Origin: Euphorbia lathyris
Taxonomy: Eukaryota > Streptophyta > Magnoliopsida > Malpighiales > Euphorbiaceae
Length of the DNA: 64,000 nucleotides
Assembly (NCBI RefSeq): GCF_963576675.1
Contig: NC_088913.1
Span: forward strand, 74,275,001-74,339,000
Direction: 5' to 3'
Positions 21,766 to 33,248 of this stretch are shown piece by piece. A program made the position numbers and the translations under genes. Below the pieces are notes generated by a model that was not told the DNA's origin, did not search any database, and saw only the letters and a program-made list of their open reading frames with translations. The first letter of the stretch is position 1; each line of letters starts with the position of its first letter.

Positions 21766-22228
21766 TCATGGAATTGCAACCGCTGCAAGACAAACAAAAA
21801 AAATATACGATATCAGATATTAATATAAAATCTATGATTGGACCTGTAACTATGAGCTTAAACTTTTACGAAGTGAAATATGGAAACAAACCTCCACACT
21901 TCTGGCCGGCAGGGCGATTAGCTAAGCCACATCGTTTGGGAATGGAAAGAGCGTTTTCGGGTTTGCCTCCAGAAGCTCTGACTGTATCAGAATAGGCAAC
22001 AGCACACATACATTGAGGATTGTCGACCATTTTGGCAGCAAGAGCACAGCACTCTGCAGAAACAGCAGCATCTGCGCTCTGTGATGCTGGTGAGCATGCT
22101 TGCATGTTCTGAGCTACCTGATCAGCTGTCTGTTTCCCACATTCTCCAGCCGCATTTGCCCCGTTATTAAATAGAGCAAAAGCTACCAAGAATGCTACAA
22201 TGCAAAGGGATTTCACTGGAATTGCCAT
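21766..22228 (-). CDS. Non-specific lipid transfer protein, copy 2 (two exons)
   Basis: Exon 1 22228-21892, 109-bp phase-1 intron (GTTTGT...CTTGCAG), exon 2 21782-21766 ending AVAIP and TGA. The 117-residue product is longer than copy 1 by two residues in the signal-peptide end (FNNGANA versus YGAHA). All eight cysteines and the C-X14-C-X14-CC-X11-CXC-X24-C-X10-C spacing are kept, so it should be functional. The intron is 64 bp shorter than in copy 1. A small LTR element sits immediately beyond its 3' UTR (AATTTATTTATC at 21604). Mature parts of copies 1 and 2 are nearly identical. Confidence 0.92.
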
Positions 22229-22310
22229 CTCTGATTCTCTTCTATGGATTTTATACTGAAACTATTGCTGATTGGATTTCTGTGTGTTGAACAAACTCAT
22301 CTGCCGAGGA

Positions 22311-22376
22311 TTTTATAGTGAGACAGAGATTCTGATTATGGTTACAACACTGAATTCCACTAATCATAGTGGGGTT
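22311..22376 (-). promoter_or_regulatory. nsLTP2 promoter: TATA box and upstream palindrome
   Basis: TATAAAA at 22317-22311 on the minus strand. The AATTCCACT...AGTGG palindrome is at 22353-22376, with its outer arm partly mutated (GGGGTT). Confidence 0.65.
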
Positions 22377-22573
22377 AGCACTTGATTAATCATCATCATG
22401 GTGGACTTAGCACTGCAACAAAAACTATTATATGTACAAACAGATAATGCTATGTACACAGGAGCCAACAATTGATTAGTTAGTTTGATGAATATAAAAC
22501 TGAAAAGTATATGTAAAGAAAATAAATCTACACAAAAGAATATATAGGTGGGGTGAATCACACATTTATATTT

Positions 22574-24101
22574 GGCATAAACCATACGCAGTCCTGAACT
22601 TGTCAATTTTGGTCATTTTGAACCTATTTGTCCCCTCAACTATTTAAAAGTGACATTAGCAACCCCCTCTTTTCATTATAACGGAAATAATATGAAGTTC
22701 AAATATTAGTACAAGTGTTCATGAAAGTATTAGAACCGCATATATGTAAACCATTTAGGAGTTAAAGCTATATGCAATTTTACAAGAGAATTTGTGTACC
22801 GATACTAACCTGATTTGGGCTTAATCCCCTAAATGGGGTTAATTGAGAAAATAATTCCCCATTTAGGAAAAGTTAAAAATTATTTCTTTATAAGGGGCTG
22901 TTTTTAACCCATGGTTAAAAATGGTCCCACAAAAGTTATTAATATTTTTTATATATAAAAAATCTAATATATTAAATAAATTAAAAAATGTTTATCTATA
23001 TATTTTATTAGTATTTATTTTTATTTTCAAAAAAAAAGTATTTTTTTTTATTTTTTTATCGGCGAAGTATTTACTGTGTTATTAATATAGCTACAAAAAA
23101 AAAATATACGAAACTGCTTTAATTTATCAACAAAATTATTTGGAAGACCAAGTGTGACAGTTAAATAACAGTGAAACCAGTCTTTCTTTTATCCAACTCG
23201 TACAAAGTACAGTATAATTTTACCTCTAATATTGACAATCAAGAGCAATTTTACACATAACGTCTAAAATTATACAATTTTATCCTAACGTTGACAGTCA
23301 AGAGCAATTTTACTCCTAATATTGACAGTAAGGAGCAATTTTACACCTAACGTCTAAAATGGTGCAATTTTATCTCTAACGTTGACAGTCAGGAACAATT
23401 TTACTCCAAACATTGACAAGTCTGTGTTTCATAATTATGTCCGAAATTGACCCAACTTACCAACGTTAGGGGTAATATTACTCTTGGCTGTCAATATTAG
23501 GAATAAAATTACACCATTTTAAATATTATGGGAAAATTACTCTTAATTATAAACGTTAAATGTATACATTATCCCTAAACAAAATAAACTCAAATAAAAT
23601 TTCACCATTGTAGTTAAATTAATATATTAAATTTTGATATAAATTATTTTACACATAATAAAATAGGAGAGTTGGCAGTGGCTTGAAGCCACTGCCATGC
23701 CCATCGTTGCAGGAATCCTTTTCAGGATTCCTGTCAACAAGCTTGGCCTCATTACGGCGTTGTATGCGCGGTAATGGGGTTAGGCAAATTACCATTTGTA
23801 GGGTTAAAAAATAGTTCCTCATAAGGAAATAATTTTTAACTATTCCTGAATTAAGAATTATTTCTATAAATAACCCCATTTGGGTGTTTAATTCCCTGAT
23901 TTGCAGTAGTTCACAACCCTCTTTTATTATAACATTGGTGCTTGCAATGAGAACATATCATGATTGTTTCCGTTATAGTTATAATGAAAATAGGGGGTTG
24001 CCAATACCACTTTTAAATAGATGAAGGGGCAAATAGGTCATCTCGCAAGTTTAGCATACAAAATGACTAAAATTGACAAGTTCAGAGGTATGGTTTAGAC
24101 T
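22574..24101. mobile_element. MULE-like element with long inverted ends, containing a nested element
   Basis: The left end GGCATAAACCATACGCAGTC pairs with the right end near 24101 (complement GTCTAAACCATACCTCTGAA), and pairing continues through AACTTGTCAATTTTGGTCA and CAACCCCCT blocks. The 9-bp duplication TTTATATTT is at 22565-22573 and 24102-24110, the Mutator signature. The nsLTP1 upstream flank near 6725 shows the corresponding uninterrupted sequence. No transposase. Confidence 0.8.
22804..23911. mobile_element. Nested inverted-repeat element with internal tandem array
   Basis: Ends ACTAACCTGATTTGGGCTTA and the complement of the right end (ACTGCAAATCAGGGAATTAA) pair and continue through AATGGGGTTA, AAAATAATTC and AGTTAAAAATTATTTC. 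Inside, 23210-23570 holds repeated units of GAGCAATTTTACNCCTAACG type, first direct then inverted. Related text occurs at 38770-38880 upstream of nsLTP3. Exact ends and target duplication are not resolved. Confidence 0.6.
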
Positions 24102-24109
24102 TTTATATT

Positions 24110-24397
24110 TTCTAGTGTAAATTACAACCATGGTGTATTGGTTCAGTTAACTGAACCGAAATAATTACAGAAACAGAACGGGATATATCATAGCATTAGT
24201 AACTGGACTATTAGTTAACTCAACTGGAAATTACATGGTTACAGATTCCGGATGAAAAAAGATGTAATGATAAATATGTATTTTGTGCAAATAGATAGTA
24301 GCGACCATTTATATTAAACCCGTTAGTCGTCGGTGCATCCTCTAGCTAGTTACAAAAAGACCATGGTTAAAACTTAAAACTTAATGGGTGGGACCAG
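24110..24397. other. nsLTP2 far-upstream flank, no gene seen
   Basis: Resumes the flank shared with 6730-6850 (TTTTAGTGTAAATTA, CCATGG) and is otherwise AT-rich spacer. Confidence 0.45.
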
Positions 24398-25982
24398 GGC
24401 AGATCCTGAGACTAGATCTGGAATGCGCTGGCCTAGAACCTAGGGCTGGAGAGGCTCAATAAACGCTAGTAGGCTTTTATGTATATATGAAGTTTAAAAA
24501 AAAAAAATATATATATATATATATATAGACATTGATGTCGGATGGCCTAATTCTTTCATACTTTGAAACCCCAAATCATTGATAAAAAAAATATTAATAA
24601 TAAAAGGCTTGCCTAACCAATTTAACAATATGCCCCTACAATTTCCAAATCCAACATTCCTCTTCAATGTTTCTCTCCTTTAAGATTCTAAAATCAATCA
24701 CAAGAGTATAAAACGTCATAGAGAGACCCAAAATAATCAGTTGCTCAAATTAATTAATATTTGGATTTTCTTCTTTACTTTTCTCCTCAATCTTCAATTT
24801 TTCCAGCCAACTTCACCAGTCCATTAAATCACCAACATAGACTGAGTTGAAACCACCATCGTCCTCCTCTCATCGATTAAATCACTGATTGATATTTTCA
24901 GTGCTTCTATCGAATTTGGTTAATTATTTAGGTATTGCATCTCTCTATTTTCTTAGATTGTTGATAATTTGATTGCTTACTTTAGATTATATTATAGGGT
25001 TTCATGTTGCATTATTGCTTTGTGAAATATTCAAATTGCTATTTGATGGATTTTTTTGCTTGATTTTTTGAATTAATTTTGTTATTTGTTGATATTCTTT
25101 AAAATTACATTAAAATTGGTATTTAACTTATTTTGAGGTATTCATTTTGATCTAGCTTTCATTCAATCCCATGATTGTCTTATTCTCTTGCATAATATAT
25201 ACGTGGGATGTCTAAAGAAATGGGTAAATTTCATCAATGGTGTACTTTGTCTCATTTCACTCTTTGGTGTACAACCTTCAATTTGTCTCACTAATATATA
25301 CAAACTTATAAGTGACCTCCAACTTTAGTGTACAGCAGGTAAAAATGATCAGTCAACGTGCCACGTCATCAGTTTGACCGGTCAAAAAGTCAAAATTAAA
25401 ATAAAAATACTTTTATACCCTCTATTTCCTTCTTCCCCTTTTCCATTTCCCTTTCTCTCTCTAATTCCTCTCTCTCTCCCCCTTTATTTCTCTTCATTGA
25501 TCGTGAGAAACAAAGGCTTGGCATTGATCACTTCTTGGTATGCGCTCTTCCATATTCCATTTCCTCCACCCGTCATCATTATTTCGTGTTCTTGGTTTGA
25601 ATTCTGATTATGAATTTCTCAAATCTCTACAAACCGAATCGATCATTTGCATAATCTCTCAACTGAATTTGATAAAATTGGCATATTTTTTTCTGATTGG
25701 CGTTCTAGATTAATTAATTATTAGGGATGGCTAAGTATGTCAAGTGTCTGATTGGAGAATCACTAAATTCAAGAAAGGTGGTAGTTTGCTAGCAATTGAA
25801 GATAATAATTGAAATTACTGGATGTTCCAGCCATTGGTAGCGAAAGAGTTCTTGAAGGTTATTGTATGTATCTGATTGGATTCTATTCTAATTAGCTCAT
25901 GGCTTCATGTTTAACAATTTGTTCATATGTGTAATTACCTTGATATGGAGATAACTTAGCTATCCGGTGTCGACGAGATGTA

Positions 25983-26039
25983 ACGATAGTGAAGGCTAAG
26001 TTGGCAGCTTAACAAGGTTCTATGTCTTCACTATCGTTT
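25983..26039. repeat. Inverted repeat inside MULE M1
   Basis: AACGATAGTGAAG near 25982 and CTTCACTATCGTT near 26027 are exact complements, separated by about 30 bp. Confidence 0.8.
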
Positions 26040-26433
26040 ATGAGGAACAATCTTCGTCAATTCCGTACTCATCATTGTCCATGCGCACAATATCATAACT
26101 AACAGCATTTGATCTCTTTTCGGTCGAATTGCTATCGGATCGTGCGTAGGGAATGAGGCTGGCGACGTGGAATGAAGGAGCCTTTATCTTGTTCTTGCCT
26201 CCCACAACTTTTACCACTTCAGAAATTGTGATTCAATGAAGAGATTAAATGAAGTGATTAAACGAGGAGAAATAAGGAGGAGAGAGAAGTTAGAGAGTGA
26301 AAGGAAAATGGGAAAGGGGAAGAAAGAAGTAGAGGGTATAAAAGTAATTTTATTTTAATTTTGACTTTTTGACTGGTCAAACTGATGACGTGGCAAGTTG
26401 ACTTTGCGTTGACCGGTCATTTTTACCTGTTGT

Positions 26434-27408
26434 CAATGTTATCAGGTTCGGACCGGACCGGCCGGTCCGACCGGTCGAACCGGGAACCGGCGAGGAAGCC
26501 GGTCCGAGTCTGTGCGGGTTTTTGAAGGCACTAAAAACCGGTGAGACCCGGGATTGGACCGGGACCCGGCGGTCCGGCCGGGAACCGGTGTGACCCCGGG
26601 TCTCAAACAATGAAGAGAAAAAAATAGGCGGTTGATATTTTTGGGCGGGCGGGATTCTTTTTGATTTTAGGCGGGATGAATATTTGTGCTGGGCTGATTT
26701 TTTTTAGGCGATTCTTTTTGTTTTTAGGCGGGATGGATGAAAAAAAAATGGATTTGAATACGTTTTTTTATGCAATGAATTAAGAAAAATTGAACAAAAT
26801 GAGGGTGGACTAAGAGTACTTATTTCGGGGCGGCATTCGCGTCGCCCACGTCGTGCGGGTGCGCCCCTAAACCCAATGGTGGAACGACTGCATCCCCCCC
26901 TGCGCGTGAGAGAGCATTTCCCTTAGTAATTACTTAAAGTCTTGTGAAGACAATTTACTTATAAACTAGTTAACATTCTTATTTCTTTCCTATGTGGGAT
27001 AATAATGCTTAGTTTATTATAAAGCATTTCAAGTAGTTCACTTTAAGCGTTAATTTCTCATTCATTACTTGTCCGTTTTGAATTTATAATATACCGTTAA
27101 AAAGATCGCATGTCATAGAATACATTTACGTATTTCAAGTTATTCTAAATTTTATTTATCCGTTATATATTTAAGTCTCAAGTTGACAAAAAAAATAACA
27201 AATCAAAAATTGTTTATAATTTGTTTTGGATATATATAATTTATAAAAATAATTTTAAACTAATTATATATATTTAATATATATAAATATTATTTATTTA
27301 TTTATTACGTCATCCGGTTCGACCAATCCGAGCCATCCGGTCCGACCAAGTGACCCGTGACCCAGTCACCAATCCGGTTTGATGTCCGGTCCGGTTCTGA
27401 TAACATTG
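26434..27408. mobile_element. hAT-type MITE rich in CCGG, nested in the MULE
   Basis: Ends CAATGTTATCAGGTTCGGAC and (complement of right) CAATGTTATCAGAACCGGAC. The 8-bp duplication is CCTGTTGT (26426-26433) and CCTGCTGT (27409-27416), one mismatch, as expected for hAT. It interrupts the MULE right arm, whose text resumes at 27409. The first 170 bp are GC-rich with many CCGG/CCGGTC repeats, unlike the AT-rich remainder. The 78-residue open frame on the minus strand there is a composition artefact. Confidence 0.85.
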
Positions 27409-27699
27409 CCTGCTGTACACTAAAGTGGAAGGTCATCTATAAGTTCATACATATTAATGAGACAAATTGAAGGTTGTACACGAAAGTGTGAAATGAGGCA
27501 AAAGTTGTACACCATTGATGAAATTTACCACTAAAGAAATAAATGGTACTTAAATTCAAGTAAAAACTTTTAATCAATTTTTTAGATGCATCGGTTCTTT
27601 TTATGGTGGAAGTTGAATTCAAAATTCATCTTCCTATACTTCAAGAATCAAGATTTATGTTTACTAGGTTCAATTGTTTCTTTTTATATTACTTAAATA

Positions 27700-28029
27700 T
27701 TAGATTTGTTGATGAGATTCCTAACAAACATGTATCTGGAAGTGAGAAAAGGAAAAAGAAAAAATGAGAAGAAGAATTAGTGAAATCGCAACAAAGAGCT
27801 CCTGATAAATTTGTGTTTAAAAAAAGAAAATTCTCATGAACATTTGGACCAATTAACTGAAAATTTGGATCAAGGAAATAAAAATTTACATAATGAAACT
27901 CTTGAAAATGAAAATGATGAAGTTACTGATCCAATTGATTCCGATGATGTGTCAAATGCATCTAATATTGAAATCTATACAATAAAGAGCAAACAATTCC
28001 TCATTTGGATATATAATAGAAATTGGTGA
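27700..28029 (+). pseudogene. hAT transposase N-terminal fragment
   Basis: Reads KHVSGSEKRKKKK, a stop, then EEELVKSQQRAPDKFVFK, followed by an acidic Asn-rich stretch ending in ASNIEIYTI. Plant hAT transposases of the TTF/zinc-finger MYM-like group start with this KxxSGxxKRKKK..ELxxSQxGALDKF pattern. Stops show decay. Confidence 0.6.
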
Positions 28030-28778
28030 TTTTTATTGAGAGCGATTTATGATGATTATTATTGAATTTCATTTTATTTCAATAGAGTTATTGAATTTTT
28101 TTAATTTATTTAAATAAATTCCTTCTAAAAACTCCAGTCAGAAAATGTCACTAAAACAATGACATGATCACAATGTTAGAAGCTTTTATTTATTTATAAC
28201 ATTGCAATTCTAATTGCTGGAAGAATATAAATTTTATAAATTGTAGGACCTTGTTTGAATTTTAATTGATGAGTATTAATTGATTAGAAAGGAAGCATCT
28301 GGAAAAATTGTGTTGTGACTTGCATTTCCAGTATGTCCATCAATATCATTATAGTTTCTCCTTCCATCAATCTTAATGTTTTTCTAAGAAATTGAAGAAA
28401 AAAAATTCAACTAGTTGATTGGAAGGTGCATTGAAGGTTTAGTGTATCAAAATAAAATGATAAAGCTGTGTCAAAATAAAATATTATGAGTGTAAAACAC
28501 TAAAAATTGAGAAAGATAAAGGGTTCAATATGTTATTTTTCCCCCCTATTTAGGATGGAGCCAATGACTTGACTTGGTTTTGTGGTGATTTATTTTGATG
28601 GAAGCTACATTTCATTGTTGTTGCATAAAAGGGCTATTGACTAGTTATTTATCGTCTATGAAATTGAGATTGCTTAAAATATCATTTTTATCAATATAAC
28701 AGAGGATTACTGGTGAAATGTTGAAAGTTTAATATGATATTAAACAACAAAATTGAGGCGTTTTATATCTGGTTAGTT
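28030..28778. other. Spacer, nothing identified
   Basis: AT-rich. No coding signal beyond possible non-coding remains of the hAT relic. Confidence 0.4.
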
Positions 28779-29042
28779 TTTTTTTTTAAAGCAAATGGAA
28801 TTTCATTAAATAATATCAACATACAAAGCTTGATGAATCAAATAATGAAGGTTACCCATTCAATCTATAATTCCTGACAAAGAATGATTAGATCTAGTTA
28901 AAACATGGGCTACCACATTCGCAGAACGACTAATAGATCTGACTTTCACATCAGTATTTAAACTTAACAAGAACTTTTAATCAGTAATCAAAACACCATA
29001 GGAAGACCGAAAACTTGACTCAATTAAGTGAGCAACAATTGT

Positions 29043-30420
29043 TGGGTAAATTTCATCAATGGTGTACAACATTTGCCATATTTCACACTTTGGTGTACAA
29101 CCTTCAATTTGTCTTAGTAATATGTACGACCTTATAGGTGACCTCCCACTATGGCGTATAGCAGGTCAAAATGACCGGTCAACGCCTAGTCAACGTGCCA
29201 CCTCAGCATTTTTCATTTATCTATTCAAAAAATTGGGACCCACTTCCTGTATAATTACTAAAATACCCTTCTCTTTTATACAATTACTAAATTACCCTTA
29301 TCACCTTCTTTGCAACCCCTCTTTCTTTCTTTCCCTTTCTCTCTCTAACTAACTTCTCTCTAAAAAAACTTTCAATCTCTCTCTAATAACAACAAGAGTG
29401 ACCCGAAATAGAAGAACTAGAATGTTATTATACCGGAAACCTATAACACCTTAATTGATTTTAATTTTCATGTTTTCAAAACCCGTGTAGCCATAGCAGT
29501 AAGCTTGGAGTTTAACTCATATTCTCTTTCTCTATCTAATCTCAAGCACTGTGGCGAAAACCAAACTTAACAACCCAGACATCAACTCTACACAACATCA
29601 CATCCTAAAACCCAAATTAAAGAAAATCAAGAAGAAAACTCTCCCCTCCTCACCACCCATCACCGCCACCCCACCTCCACCACCATTATCACTCCTTTTT
29701 CTCATCCCATAACTTCCCATACAAATTCTGCTATTGCTTTTGATTTCCAATTCGATTCCGACTCAGTCGATGTCGCAACCCTCCTCCAACCCTTCACTAA
29801 AGACTAACTCATTGAACTCTTGTCAATAGCTGCTTCTTGGAACTCCTCTCTATATTCTCTCATCAATTGTGATTCTTCCCATTGAAAAGTCTTCATCTAT
29901 CGCGATTTATCCTTTAAATTTTTAGTAGTCTGCCTAAGTGTGAAACCCTAATTTGTTTTAAATAGTAGATTATGCACTTGTTTTTTTTTTGGTCGAGCAG
30001 TAATAGGAAAATTGACTTGAGCTTAATTGAATTGAGGATTGCCAAATTTGTACTTAAATTTGAAAGTTAGAGAGAGATTGAAAGTTGTTTAGAGAGAAGT
30101 TAGAGAGAGAGAGAAATTAGAGAGGGAAAGGGAAAGATAGAGAGAGGGTTGCAAGGAAGGGGATGAGGGTAGTTTAGTAATTACATAAAGGAGAAGGGTA
30201 TTTTAGTAATTTATAAGAGGTGGGTCCCACTTTTTTAAATATGTAGATGAAAAATGTTGAGGTGGCACGTTCACCAGGTATTGACCGGTCATTTTGACCT
30301 GCTATACCCCAAAGTGGGAGGTCACCTATAAGGTCATACATATTACTGAGACAAATTGAAGGTTGTACACCAAAGTGTGAAATGGAGCAAAGATTGTACA
30401 CCATTAATGAAATTTACCCA
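29043..30420. mobile_element. Pack-MULE-like element (family M1) carrying a host gene fragment
   Basis: TGGGTAAATTTCATCAATGG at the left and its complement at the right (ATTAATGAAATTTACCCA) begin arms of about 340 bp closely related to the MULE at 25221-27530. ACAATTGT flanks both sides (29035-29042, 30421-30428) and can be extended to CAACAATTGT if the end is shifted. It interrupts the RNase H region of an L1 fragment. There is no transposase. The unique middle (about 29390-30060) is gene-like. Confidence 0.85.
29551..29945 (+). pseudogene. Captured fragment resembling the N-terminus of a UBA2-type RNA-binding protein
   Basis: Reads (GTG)AKTKLNNPDINST, then a Lys- and Pro-rich stretch, then in another frame VDVATLLQPFTKD*LIELLS, IAASWNSSLYSLI and H*KVFI. 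UBP1-associated protein 2 (UBA2) proteins have, before the first RRM, a helix of the form LLEPFxKDQLIxLLxxAA, then a segment ending HRKIFVHGLGW; the order and spacing here agree. The match stops just where the RRM would begin. The start codon is GTG, and stops and a frame change make it non-coding. The assignment rests on memory of the family. Confidence 0.5.
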
Positions 30421-30926
30421 ACAATTGTCGCATCATCTAACTCTATCTCAATTTCATTCAAACTTTTAGCCTTTAACCAGCTCAACGCCTCTCGAATACC
30501 CATGGCTTCCCCATCAGGACGCTGAAACTCCCTAGACAGGCGAAGAGAAAACACCCCAAAAAACTCACCTTTATCATTTCCAACAACAACACCAATCTCC
30601 AAGACCCTAGAACCCGCAATCCCTGAAGCATCCATTCAACTTTAGCTTAAGCAGTAAAGAAAGCTGCCAAAAACAAAGAGACCCACATCACTCTGGGCTA
30701 GGACAATTTTGTAGACATTCGACAAGAACACCTTTGCGAACTAAATAATAAACCGCGATAAATACTCATAAAATATCAATCAACTAAAACATTTCCATAA
30801 TACAACCATAAAAATATCCAAAAACATAATTAGTAAAACCTAACATAATACAACAACAACAACAAAGCCTTAGTCCCGAAATAATTCGGGGTCGGCTAAC
30901 ATGAACCATCATATAAAACCGTGAAA

Positions 30927-33242
30927 TCAAGTCGTGCCATCGACACAAATTCGCTCCCTCCACTCCGTCCTATCCACTACCATATTTTCCTCAATTCCCA
31001 GTAAACTCATATCACTCTTGATCACCCTCCTCCAAGTTTGCTTAGGTCTTCCCCTACCCCTCACCACTACATCCATTTGCCACTCTTTGGTTCTCTTAAC
31101 CGACGCATCAAGCGCTCTACGTCTCACATGGCCAAACCACCTTAGTCGGTTTTCTCTCATTTTATTCTCAATAGATGTGACCCCTACTTTTGTCCTAATT
31201 ATTTCATTACTCACCCGATCCTTTCTCGTATGACCACACATCCATCTCAACATACGCATCTCCGCCACCGACATCTTATGGATGTGGCAGTGTTTCACTG
31301 CCCAACACTCCGTACCATATAACAATGCTGGTCTAATTGTCGTCCGGTAGAATTTTTCCTTCAATCTATTAGGCATGCCAGGGTCACAAAGGAAACCCGT
31401 AGCACTCTTCCACTTCGACCAACCAGCTTTAATCCTATGAGCAACATCTCCATCTACTTCTCCATCCGTTTGGATAATAGATCCTAAATACCGGAAGCAA
31501 TCCGAGGCCTGAACAACTCTCCCATCTAGGGTGATTGTCCCTGCCTCCCTACTCCTATGGCCGCTAAACTTACACTCCAAATATTCTGTCTTACTTCGGC
31601 TCAACTTAAAGCCTCTAGATTCTAGAGTTTGTCTCCATAGTTCCAACTTCCTCTCCACTCCTTCTTTCGTCTCATCAACCAACACAATATCATCTGCAAA
31701 CAGCATGCACCATGGTATACCATCTTGAAGTGAACTTGTTAGTTCATCCATAACGATGGCAAAAAGAAATGGGCTTAGTGCGGAACCTTGATGCACTCCA
31801 ATCGTAATAGGAAACTCTTCAGTCTTCTCAACACTATTACGTACACTCGTGCATGCTCCCTCATACATGTCCTTTATGATGTCAATATATTTCCGCGAAA
31901 TGCCTTTCCTTGTCAAGGCCCACCAAAGTACTTCCCTTAGTACCTTATCATATGTTTTCTCTAAGTCAATGAAAACCATATGCAAGTCTTTCTTCTTATT
32001 TCGATAGTGCTCCATTAATTGTCTCATTAGATGGATGGCTTCCATGGTTGATCTTCCCAGAATAAAGCCAAACTAGTTTTCCGAGATCTTCACCGTCCTC
32101 CTTAGCTTTTGTTCGATCACTCGCTCCCAAAGTTTCATAGTGTGACTCGTTAATTTGATTCCCCGATAGTTGGCACAATCTTGGACATCGCCTTTGTTCT
32201 TATACAAAGGGATTAAGATACTTTTCCTCCATTTTGATGGCATCTTATTGTTTCTCCAAATTTTGTTGAAGAACGTCGTCAACCATTCGATTCCTCTTTC
32301 TCCCAAACATCTCCAAATCTCAATAGGTATGCCATCAGGTCTTACTGCTTTCTTCAACTTCATCTTGCTTAATGCCATTTTGACTTCACCCTTTTGAATT
32401 CTCCGCAGGCATTCATGATTTATCATATCGTGATGGATACTTATATCTCCAACATCTTGTCTGCGATCTCCATTAAATAAGTCATCAAAATAGGACCTCC
32501 ATCGTTCCTTGATATCCTTATCTCCAACTAGGACGTTCTGGTCCACATCCTTCACACATTTAACTTTTCCGAGATCTCGCGTCTTCCTATCTCTCATCCG
32601 AGCAATTCTATATATGTCTCCTTCCCCTTCTTTCGTATCCAATCTTGTATACAGATCCCGATTCACTTTTGCTCTAACATCTCGTATGACCTTATTTACT
32701 TCCCTTTTAGCCTCTTTGTATTTTTCGTAGTTCTCGTCACTCCTACATTTCCCCAATATTTTATAGGATTCTCGCTTACTCTTTACTGCTTGTCGTACTT
32801 CTTCCGTCCACCAAGATGTGTCCTTACCCGGTGGCATGCTACCTTTAGATTCCCCTAGAACTTCATTCGCTACTTCCCTTATACTATGCTCCATCTTAGT
32901 CCATATCGAATCTATATCTAAATCCATATTACAAGTCCAAATATCTTTTTTGGTCATCTCATCCACAAATTTTTGTTGATTCTCCCCTTGCAATTTCCAC
33001 CACTTAATCTTAGTCTCTACTTGTGGTGTTTGTTTTCTTATACATTTCCTACTTCGAAAATCCAGCACCACTACTCTATGTTGGGTTATCGTACTCTCAA
33101 CAGGGATCACATTACAATCAATATAACTCTTTCTCCAAGCACTCCTTACTAAGAAGAAGTCAATTTGACTCGCATTACCGCCACTCTGATAAGTCACTAA
33201 GTGGGATGTTCTCTTCATAAACCATGTGTTCATGATACTCAA
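30927..33242 (-). pseudogene. RTE LINE reverse transcriptase
   Basis: Minus-strand frame from SIMNTWFMKRTSHLVTYQSG through IPLYKNKGDVQDCANYRGIK, then TAG at 32075-32073 (where a Gln codon is expected before FGFIPGRSTMEAI), then FIDLEKTYDKV, GVHQGSALSPFLFAIVMDEL and the catalytic LFADDIVL near 31700. It ends RICVDGTT*. Apart from the single stop, both halves stay in one frame, and the catalytic FADD is intact. Confidence 0.88.
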
Positions 33243-33248
33243 GTCCTA

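Larger units (their letters stand above)
25221..27530. mobile_element. MULE with long inverted ends (family M1), containing a nested hAT MITE
   Basis: The left end TGGGTAAATTTCATCAATGG and the right end (complement TGGTAAATTTCATCAATGGT) continue pairing through GTGTACAACC, GTCTCACTAATAT, a GACCGGTCA block and pyrimidine-rich tracts, giving arms of about 250 bp. The 9-bp duplication CTAAAGAAA is at 25212-25220 and 27531-27539. Between the arms at 26217-26038 (minus) is a 60-codon open stretch (VVGGKNKIKAPSFHVASLIP) of unknown origin that may be captured host sequence. The same family recurs at 29043-30420. Confidence 0.85.
24398..28560 (+). mobile_element. hAT transposon relic, split by nested elements
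   Basis: The left end CAGGGCAGATCCTGAG resembles the terminal CAGGGGCGGATCC of plant hAT elements that encode a TTF-zinc-finger transposase. 24540-25210 looks like the 5' leader. After the nested MULE (25221-27530), coding text resumes at about 27700 with a transposase N-terminus. The right end is not identified, so the end coordinate is approximate. Confidence 0.45.
28779..30690 (-). mobile_element. L1-type LINE 3' fragment, split by a MULE
   Basis: On the minus strand, 30690-30421 encodes an RNase H-like start (MDASGIAGSRVLEIGVVVGN, GEAMGIREALSWLKAKSLNE), and 29034-28790 encodes its end (RSISRSANVVAHVLTRSNHS). A T-run at 28780-28789 is the poly-A tail. The MULE at 29043-30420 interrupts the domain. 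Several stops are present. The 5' end of the fragment is approximate. Confidence 0.75.

Noticed and set aside
23210..23570. Possible CRISPR-like or minisatellite array of GAGCAATTTTAC units
   Set aside because: Units are degenerate, partly inverted, AT-rich and inside a nested transposon; CRISPR arrays are not expected in a plant nucleus.
26377..26610. Open frame on the minus strand rich in Arg, Pro and Gly
   Set aside because: It lies entirely in the CCGG-rich start of a hAT MITE and spans the MITE/MULE junction; the composition creates the frame.
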